From: a bacterium | GTDB taxonomy: Bacteria; Vulcanimicrobiota; Xenobia; Xenobiales; Xenobiaceae | Length of the DNA stretch: 5,943 nucleotides | Assembly (NCBI GenBank): GCA_017444165.1 | Contig: JAFSXH010000194.1 | Span: 1 to 5,943 of the forward strand | Direction: 5' to 3' | Shown: piece by piece, positions 1 to 4,738 of the stretch | Position numbering within the stretch: position 1 is the stretch's first letter | How the letters are laid out: each line of letters starts with the position of its first letter | Notes under the pieces: generated by a model | Database searches by the model: none | What the model was told of the DNA's origin: nothing | Seen by the model: the letters and a program-made list of their open reading frames with translations, nothing else | Translations under genes and position numbers: made by a program

Positions 1-420
1 GAATTCATCTATCGCGACTATACACGGCTTATCGGCATTCTCAAGGTACGAGAATAACATACACCACGTATCCCAGCACATAGCTCCTGGATACTTTATG
101 ATAAGATTAGGAAGCCATCCAAAAAACAATATACCATAGGCAAGCCATTTGTTGTTGATACTGAGCGTATCATCAAATAATTTGTCAGCAAATTTCTTAA
201 ATCCAACTCGCAACAAAAAGATAAGAATAGCAAAGATAAGCGTAAGGGAGACAAAGCGCACTAAACATATCAACACATATATACATAATGCATTTGTTGC
301 TAAATATTCTTCACCGTTGTAAAAATACAAACTCCCCGTGCGCAGAAATGCCAGTATAACCGCCAAAAGCCAGTAACTGACAGACAACAAACTAGTGTAT
401 TTCCTCATTAGATCTATCAT
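1..420 (-). CDS. DUF6020-like multi-spanning membrane protein, second tandem copy (partial, C-terminus beyond left edge)
   Basis: The 140 codons visible are open and give an N-terminal fragment closely related to the N-terminus of the neighbouring 581-residue protein. By hand alignment about 64% of residues match over some 118 positions, with one two-residue gap. Shared landmarks are IDL near the start, SVSYW (13-17), the block AFLRTGSLYFYNGE (24-37), LFFGWLPNLII (98-108) and YPGA-x-C-x-DTW (110-119). Three hydrophobic spans lie near 13-28, 44-70 and 92-108. I chose the ATG at 418-420 because GAGGT sits 5 nt upstream and the residues after it align with the paralogue. An in-frame ATG at 430-432 (four residues longer) is the alternative, and the ATG at 406-408 is less likely. 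The gene overlaps the end of the upstream gene by 29 nt, so the two are probably co-translated. The likely role is a membrane glycosyltransferase of GT-C type, inferred from family resemblance and context. After DTW the sequence departs from the paralogue, which suggests a different donor or acceptor. Confidence 0.8.
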   Translation of the reverse strand, partial: MIDLMRKYTSLLSVSYWLLAVILAFLRTGSLYFYNGEEYLATNALCIYVLICLVRFVSLTLIFAILIFLLRVGFKKFADKLFDDTLSINNKWLAYGILFFGWLPNLIIKYPGAMCWDTWCMLFSYLENADKPCIVAIDEF

Positions 421-2137
421 CTTCGACCTCATTTATCGTCACTTCTTGACAAACCTCAGTTGGTTCTCGGCGAAAAGAAAACATCGTATAAACAATAAGA
501 CTCGGCATACTGTATATTACTGGAAACATGTATCTAGGATGGCCCTGTATCGCTGGTCCTAAAACTACGCACAACACGGTTAATAGCATTAAAGGAAATA
601 CGTACTGCCATCTTTTTCTTTCAATAAACATTAAACTGAAAAGTAAAAACAAAGAGTAAGTGTTGACCGATACATTAGACATCATGCCAATAGGGATCTG
701 TTTATGTAATTGGTAATACTTACTGATAGCCCATTCTTTCCAAGATTTCAAAACAGGAGGCTTATAAAAAACCCGTTTATGAAATTTTTTCCATCGCTTG
801 GGTAAAAAAAATGTCTCCCCTTCCTTGTATATAGTATCACAATCCAAGAACAACGTAATATTATCCCACTCAGCTTCTGGCACAAATAAATAATAATTTT
901 GCTCCCACGTTGCGGCGAGATAACAGAACGGATGACGAAAAAATTGCTTTATCCACACCTTAAAGTAAGCGGGCAATTTTTCATTGTGTTCTCTGTAGCC
1001 ACCTTTTACAGGATCAGACGTTTTCGGATTGTATCGCTTTGCCAGCGTCTTATATCCAAGTACATCATCTATGACCCGGCGTTCCTCATTCGTAACATCT
1101 TTTCTATGATATTTAACGTACCTGGCAGTCTGTTGAAAGGGCAGAGACAAAGACTCTCTAACGCTATTGAAACCTACTCTGTATCTACAGCTTATAAAAC
1201 CTTTGACAGGAAAAATAGATAGACAAGATACAACGATTACTATAAAGGGGATAAGAAATTGCTTGGCTCCTCTCTCTCTTACAACAGTGGGAACGAAAAA
1301 CAATGAAGACAAACCTACTACATAAATGCCGTTTTTTCGCAGCAAACATACCCCCGAAACAGAGAAATAGAGGAAAAATAGCCGCAATTTACTGTTACAA
1401 AATTCACTGGGATCTATGGAGAATTCCATTAACAATATAGTGAGAAAAAACATCAGCACACTATAAGGTTCATCTTTTGTGGCAACACCAAAATAGCCAA
1501 TAATACATGGACAAAGAAGATAAAATATGACAATTAATCCAACAATCTCTCTGCGAATTTTCATACGCTGAAACAGTTGAATAGAGTACCCGAACACAAA
1601 TACAGCGAGCAGATACTGTACCACCACAACGAACCAAAGCCCCCAATTGATGTGGTCCATCTGCTCAAAAAACTGCAAACATTTTCCCATAATTAGAGAA
1701 TACAACACACCATTTTGAGAGTCTAAAATTCTTCTTTGGGCATAAATATGGAGTACTCGCCATGTATCAAAGCATATAGCCCCTGGATACCTTATGATAA
1801 GATTCGGCAACCAACCAAAAAACAGTATGACATACGCTAACCAATTGCTTTGGCCATTGCTGGTTACAGTATGATCAAATAACTTATCTGTAAATCTCGT
1901 AAATATTGCGTGCAATGAAAAAATAAGGACTGCAAAGATAAACGCATAAAACAGAAAACACGTCAGACTTACTAAAATATACACGTATGGCGCACTCGTT
2001 GCTATAGACTTTTCGCCATTGTAAAAATACAAACTTCCAGTGCGAAGAAAGGCCAAAATAAACGCTATAACCCAATAACTAACAGGTAACAAACCTGTAT
2101 ATTTTTTTAGTAAATCTATTGCGTTTAGCCTATTCAT
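392..2137 (-). CDS. DUF6020-like polytopic membrane protein, probable GT-C-type glycosyltransferase
   Basis: This is a 581-residue integral membrane protein. Hydrophobic spans lie near residues 20-36, 50-77, 98-116, 164-188, 197-218, 225-239, 251-281, 292-311, 493-504, 511-529 and 538-554. Between roughly 312 and 490 is a long hydrophilic domain, probably extracytoplasmic, followed by a charged acidic tail (555-581). Landmarks I associate with DUF6020-type proteins are YPGAICFDTW (117-126), ATKDEPY (219-225), LLRKNGIYV (265-273), LPFQQTARYV (332-341), SDPVK (374-378) and HPRYMFP (533-539). The early Asp (D124) after a YPG motif and the large outer domain resemble GT-C enzymes that use polyprenyl-phosphate sugars, but the activity is inferred. 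The start overlaps the stop of the family 2 glycosyltransferase gene by 8 nt (ATGAATAG). No clear SD precedes it, so translation is probably coupled. The family name comes from memory of motifs, not from a search. A polysaccharide polymerase-like role is an alternative. Confidence 0.82.
   Translation of the reverse strand: MNRLNAIDLLKKYTGLLPVSYWVIAFILAFLRTGSLYFYNGEKSIATSAPYVYILVSLTCFLFYAFIFAVLIFSLHAIFTRFTDKLFDHTVTSNGQSNWLAYVILFFGWLPNLIIRYPGAICFDTWRVLHIYAQRRILDSQNGVLYSLIMGKCLQFFEQMDHINWGLWFVVVVQYLLAVFVFGYSIQLFQRMKIRREIVGLIVIFYLLCPCIIGYFGVATKDEPYSVLMFFLTILLMEFSIDPSEFCNSKLRLFFLYFSVSGVCLLRKNGIYVVGLSSLFFVPTVVRERGAKQFLIPFIVIVVSCLSIFPVKGFISCRYRVGFNSVRESLSLPFQQTARYVKYHRKDVTNEERRVIDDVLGYKTLAKRYNPKTSDPVKGGYREHNEKLPAYFKVWIKQFFRHPFCYLAATWEQNYYLFVPEAEWDNITLFLDCDTIYKEGETFFLPKRWKKFHKRVFYKPPVLKSWKEWAISKYYQLHKQIPIGMMSNVSVNTYSLFLLFSLMFIERKRWQYVFPLMLLTVLCVVLGPAIQGHPRYMFPVIYSMPSLIVYTMFSFRREPTEVCQEVTINEVEDDRSNEEIH
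426..430 (-). promoter_or_regulatory. Shine-Dalgarno site deciding the start of the partial paralogue
   Basis: Read on the minus strand this is GAGGT, 5 nt before the ATG at 418-420. It lies inside the coding sequence of the upstream membrane-protein gene. It overlaps the alternative ATG at 430-432, which has only the weak AAGAAG upstream. This favours the start at 420. Confidence 0.55.
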
Positions 2138-3068
2138 GATCGTTTTTATTGCTTTGGATAATATTCATCTGTATCTCAAAATTTTGCCTTGCTTGCTGTT
2201 TCTGAGTATCCAAAATTAAACCGCAGAAAAAAGACAATTGAGCAAAGAGTGCAAAAAAACAAGCGGCAATAAAAGTCGGGAAACGGGGAACTAGGCCAGT
2301 TTGATAGTATTCGATAAAGACTGGCACAAACAAAAACAAGGCCACTAACATAAAAATCAACGCTAGCACACCGAAGAATGGGAGTGGCTTATAGTCTTTA
2401 AATAGTCTAAATATAGTTTTTAAAATTTTAAAACCATCAGAAAAAGTATTTAACTTAGAAACACTGCCTTCTGAACGATCTCGATAGCCAACTGGAATAC
2501 TAATCACTGAAAAATTTTTATCCAGTGCGTGGATAGTCATCTCCGTTTCAATTTCAAAACCTTTAGAGAGCACTGGGAAAGTCTTTACAAAAAGGCGGCT
2601 AAATGCACGGTAGCCAGTCATTATATCAGTTATATTCCCATGAAAGAAAACATTCACCAGTTTGCGCACTAATACGTTTCCAGTATTGTGAAAGGGACGT
2701 TTATTTTCGGTAAAGTACGTGGTAGACAGGCGATCCCCAACCACCATGTCATAATTCTCTTTCAGCACTTTATCAACCATCTCTTGAGCATCTTCTGCAG
2801 AGCATGTATCATCTCCGTCTATCATTAAGTAACAGTCTGCCTCTATGTCACGAAACATACTGCGAATTACATTTCCCTTTCCCTGGCGATGCTCATAGCG
2901 AACTATAGCCCCTGCCTTTCTAGCTACCTCGTCAGTTCCATCAGTAGAGTTGTTATCATAGACATAAATATCAGCTTCTGGCAAAGCTCGACGATAATCA
3001 GCTACTACTTTGGCAACAGATTGACTTTCATTAAAGCAGGGGATAATAACAGCAACCTTTTCTTTCAT
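2130..3068 (-). CDS. Family 2 glycosyltransferase, polyprenyl-phosphate sugar synthase type (DPM/GtrB-like) with C-terminal membrane anchor
   Basis: This 312-residue protein has a cytoplasmic GT-A domain at about 1-225 and two membrane spans near 231-252 and 264-286. The GT2 signature is clear: VAVIIPCFNES (5-15) at the nucleotide-binding strand, YDNNSTDGT (37-45), and the metal-binding DGDD (84-87). DIMTGYRAFSR (148-158) and YRDR-x-EGS-x-SK (195-205) are typical of dolichol/undecaprenyl-phosphate mannose or glucose synthases. The expected reaction transfers a hexose from a nucleotide sugar to undecaprenyl phosphate at the inner membrane face. The sugar cannot be read from the sequence. AAGGA stands 5 nt before the ATG. 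The gene follows the exported-protein gene by 16 nt and overlaps the next membrane-protein gene by 8 nt. That supports a donor-making enzyme feeding the adjacent GT-C-like proteins. No GtrA-like flippase is visible in the window. The hydrophilic tail after the second span (287-312) is rich in Gln and Asn. Confidence 0.88.
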   Translation of the reverse strand: MKEKVAVIIPCFNESQSVAKVVADYRRALPEADIYVYDNNSTDGTDEVARKAGAIVRYEHRQGKGNVIRSMFRDIEADCYLMIDGDDTCSAEDAQEMVDKVLKENYDMVVGDRLSTTYFTENKRPFHNTGNVLVRKLVNVFFHGNITDIMTGYRAFSRLFVKTFPVLSKGFEIETEMTIHALDKNFSVISIPVGYRDRSEGSVSKLNTFSDGFKILKTIFRLFKDYKPLPFFGVLALIFMLVALFLFVPVFIEYYQTGLVPRFPTFIAACFFALFAQLSFFCGLILDTQKQQARQNFEIQMNIIQSNKNDHE

Positions 3069-3084
3069 TTTTTTCCTTTACAAA

Positions 3085-3585
3085 CTAATGAATTTTGGGA
3101 GTAACAATAATAAATTTAACTATTCCACCTTCTACTTGAAAGCCTAAGCCTGAACTTTTGTAAACGTATACAGACTGTTTAGGCTGGCCTTTAGCTGTAG
3201 GTAATTCATGGGAGACAAACCCCCTGCCGTAAGCATTCATAAACTTATCTTGAGGATCGCCAACTTGTACGCCCTTATCAGTAGGTATACCAGTTTTATC
3301 GACATAAATCTGCAGAACTTTCGAGGTATTGTCGTAATTTATCTGAACTCCCTCCAGGTAGAATATCCAGAAGGGCCTCTTTCCTGCTACAAAAGCCTGA
3401 TCAGCATTAGGATTGCGTTTAACTATCTTTTCACAAGCCTCTACCTTCATACCCAACTTCAAAGGACCGACACCATCACCACCGCGAACAGTCCATCCCT
3501 CATTAGACCAAGCTAACGAACACATGGTACACATAACTGCCAAAATATAAAATAATCTCTTCATAATAATGAGCTTATACCGCAA
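3085..3585 (-). CDS. Small exported protein of unknown function, first gene of the glycosyltransferase operon
   Basis: From the TTG at 3583-3585 this is 166 residues. It opens with a basic n-region, a hydrophobic stretch (MKRLFYILAV onward) and a plausible signal-peptidase I site after LAWS, so it is probably secreted or periplasmic. The cysteines in the signal do not form a good lipobox. The mature part has two similar short motifs: GVGPLKLGMKVEACEKIV, and further on GVQVGDPQDKFMNAYG. This G-x-x-x-G-(M/D)-x-x-x-(V/F) pattern resembles the repeats of small BLIP/BamE-like folds, but that is only a fold-level guess. The TTG start is chosen because AGGAGG lies 8 nt upstream. The in-frame ATG at 3562-3564 begins a more classical signal peptide but is 29 nt from the SD. 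A GTG at 3628-3630 has no SD. The stop is 16 nt before the family 2 glycosyltransferase start, so the genes are likely co-transcribed. I do not recognise a named family. Confidence 0.75.
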   Translation of the reverse strand: MRYKLIIMKRLFYILAVMCTMCSLAWSNEGWTVRGGDGVGPLKLGMKVEACEKIVKRNPNADQAFVAGKRPFWIFYLEGVQINYDNTSKVLQIYVDKTGIPTDKGVQVGDPQDKFMNAYGRGFVSHELPTAKGQPKQSVYVYKSSGLGFQVEGGIVKFIIVTPKIH

Positions 3586-3669
3586 AAACTCTTCCTCCTC
3601 CTGCCCTGGTAAAAGGGTAATATTAGCCACATTTAGAAGCGTAATTGCACTCGTTTTGGAGGTACAGAA
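3586..3669. promoter_or_regulatory. Divergent intergenic region, presumed back-to-back promoters
   Basis: These 84 bp separate the starts of the minus-strand glycosyltransferase operon and the plus-strand YbjN-like gene, so promoters for both should lie here. The palindrome TAATATTA at 3618-3625 offers a TAATAT -10-like hexamer on each strand. It sits at the centre of an imperfect 14-bp palindrome (3615-3628). No convincing -35 element is found at 16-18 bp spacing in either direction, so the assignment is positional rather than motif-based. Confidence 0.35.
3594..3599 (-). promoter_or_regulatory. Strong Shine-Dalgarno site supporting a TTG start
   Basis: On the minus strand this reads AGGAGG, within a longer CAGGAGGAGG run. 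It ends 8 nt before the TTG at 3583-3585 and 29 nt before the first downstream ATG. It argues that the exported protein begins at TTG rather than at the ATG or at the upstream GTG, whose reading frame would run through the SD itself. Confidence 0.6.
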
Positions 3670-4068
3670 ATGACTAAATTAGAGAAATTGTTACGTGAAG
3701 CTGATTTAGAGTACACCTTTGATGATGACTCTGAACTTTATAGCATAATTATGGAATTCGATGATGATCGCACCCAACAAGTTTTAATTTCCAACAATCT
3801 CGAAGAGTGTGGTGATCTCAAGATATTACATATTTACTCTCAAGCAGCTAACATAGATGATGTGCCTAGCAAATTTTATCTCAAAATACTCAAAGACAGT
3901 GCTACTAAGTCTTTAGGTCACTGGGAAGTATCGGGAGAAGCCTTAATTTACAACATAAAACTTCCCGTTGGCAATTTAAATAGCGAAGTTTTAGCCACAG
4001 CCATAAACGTGGCGGCTCAAGAAGCGGATAAGATGGAAGCCCGCTTTAGCGATGAGGACACATTCTAA
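3670..4068 (+). CDS. YbjN-domain-like small acidic protein
   Basis: This is a 132-residue soluble protein with no signal peptide or membrane span. It is strongly acidic, with DDDSE near 18-22, EFDDD near 29-33 and an acidic C-terminus. The layout fits the YbjN / type III secretion chaperone-like fold: an opening amphipathic helix (LEKLLREADLEY) followed by beta-strand-like segments. Next comes a helix around FYLKILKDSATKSLG, a G-x-W-x-V strand, and a closing helix (SEVLATAINVAAQEADKMEA). Proteins of this fold are thought to bind partners and modulate stress or envelope processes, and no catalytic residues are expected. GGAGGT at 3658-3663 is 6 nt before the ATG and supports the start. The gene points away from the glycosyltransferase operon. 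It runs into the 3' end of the lipM-like gene, sharing 23 bp tail to tail. The family call rests on pattern only, while the gene itself is well supported. Confidence 0.7.
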   Translation: MTKLEKLLREADLEYTFDDDSELYSIIMEFDDDRTQQVLISNNLEECGDLKILHIYSQAANIDDVPSKFYLKILKDSATKSLGHWEVSGEALIYNIKLPVGNLNSEVLATAINVAAQEADKMEARFSDEDTF

Positions 4069-4738
4069 CTACTTTTTGCCAAGATTCCATTATATCTCTA
4101 GCCTCTAAAGATTCGAAACCTAAAGTCTTTAGATCCATCTCCGCTCGAGCTCCAGGTATAACGGCTTGCAGTAATTGTTCATCGTAACTTCTGACTATGA
4201 CCCCGTGCTGCAAAAGGCGTTCACCCTTGCGAACTTGAGCACTGCCCACTAACTTGCGGCCTCTGGCGATAACTTCTCCAGGGGCCGTTACAGCTAAACA
4301 TGAGGGAGCAGAATGGCTACCTGGTATATGTCCCTGTTCAGAGGTTTCCACAGGTAATCCCAACTTTTGTAAACTCAAAGCTAAAGTGTAGGCAATTGAA
4401 GTAAACAGCTCACTAATACCCATGTTAGCTACATCGGGCAAAATTACCGCATAGGTTATCTCGCTGGGCAAGTGCAAAAGGGCTCGGCCTCCCGTGGGGC
4501 GACGCACAACCTCCACACCCAAAGAATTACATTTAGAATAATCGACCCAATCATCGCGCTGATTGCGCCCTAAACTCAACGTAGGATGACTCCAACAGTA
4601 AAGACGCAGAGCGGGATTAGAACAATTTTCCAAAAGTTCCAGATCCCGCTCCATATTGAATCGACCACTCCTGGGAGGATCTAAATAATAATCCCAAGAG
4701 CGGCCAATATATAACCTAGAAAATTCTTCACTCCACAT
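4046..4738 (-). CDS. lipM: LipM-like octanoyltransferase (biotin/lipoate A/B protein ligase family)
   Basis: From the ATG at 4736-4738 this is 230 residues, a single lipoate/biotin ligase-type domain without the C-terminal lid domain of long LplA proteins. Family motifs in order are N-M-x-x-D (28-32), RLYCW-x-HPTLSLGRNQ (45-60), the substrate-pocket RRPTGGRALLH (79-89), GRKLVGSAQ-x-R with conserved Lys162, and LLQHG (175-179). Cys147 in APSC lies 15 residues before that Lys. From memory this matches the catalytic Cys of Bacillus LipM and is not needed by ATP-dependent LplA. The likely reaction is therefore octanoyl transfer from ACP to GcvH, which LipA then sulfurates. An LplA-type ligase is the alternative. 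The frame extends upstream to an ATG at 4781-4783, but family N-termini favour the internal start. That start overlaps the gcvPB stop by 11 nt with no clear SD, so translation is probably coupled. Its 3' end overlaps the convergent YbjN-like gene. Confidence 0.85.
   Translation of the reverse strand: MWSEEFSRLYIGRSWDYYLDPPRSGRFNMERDLELLENCSNPALRLYCWSHPTLSLGRNQRDDWVDYSKCNSLGVEVVRRPTGGRALLHLPSEITYAVILPDVANMGISELFTSIAYTLALSLQKLGLPVETSEQGHIPGSHSAPSCLAVTAPGEVIARGRKLVGSAQVRKGERLLQHGVIVRSYDEQLLQAVIPGARAEMDLKTLGFESLEARDIMESWQKVVRMCPHR

Noticed and set aside
1..6. EcoRI site exactly at the window start, as a possible cloning junction
   Set aside because: GAATTC also occurs elsewhere in the window (near 1421 and 3755), and the reading frame is open up to the edge, so it carries no evidence of an artefact.
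899..1222. Plus-strand reading frame of 107 codons
   Set aside because: It lies antisense within the DUF6020-like gene, shows no family motif, and its only start lacks an SD. It is a shadow of the real gene.
1884..2075. Minus-strand 63-codon frame within the large membrane-protein gene
   Set aside because: It overlaps in another frame the segment that is conserved at protein level in the tandem paralogue, so the long frame is the real one.
2889..3104. Plus-strand 71-codon frame opposite the GT2 gene start
   Set aside because: It is antisense to the strongly conserved GT2 nucleotide-binding region and has no recognisable features.
3208..3516. Plus-strand 102-codon frame opposite the exported-protein gene
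   Set aside because: There are no motifs. The opposite strand has a signal peptide, an SD and operon spacing, which make it the real gene.
4105..4132. Inverted repeat CTAAAGA...TCTTTAG as a possible terminator
   Set aside because: It lies within the lipM-like coding sequence, its 7-bp stem is AT-rich with a 14-nt loop, and no T-run follows. It is likely chance.
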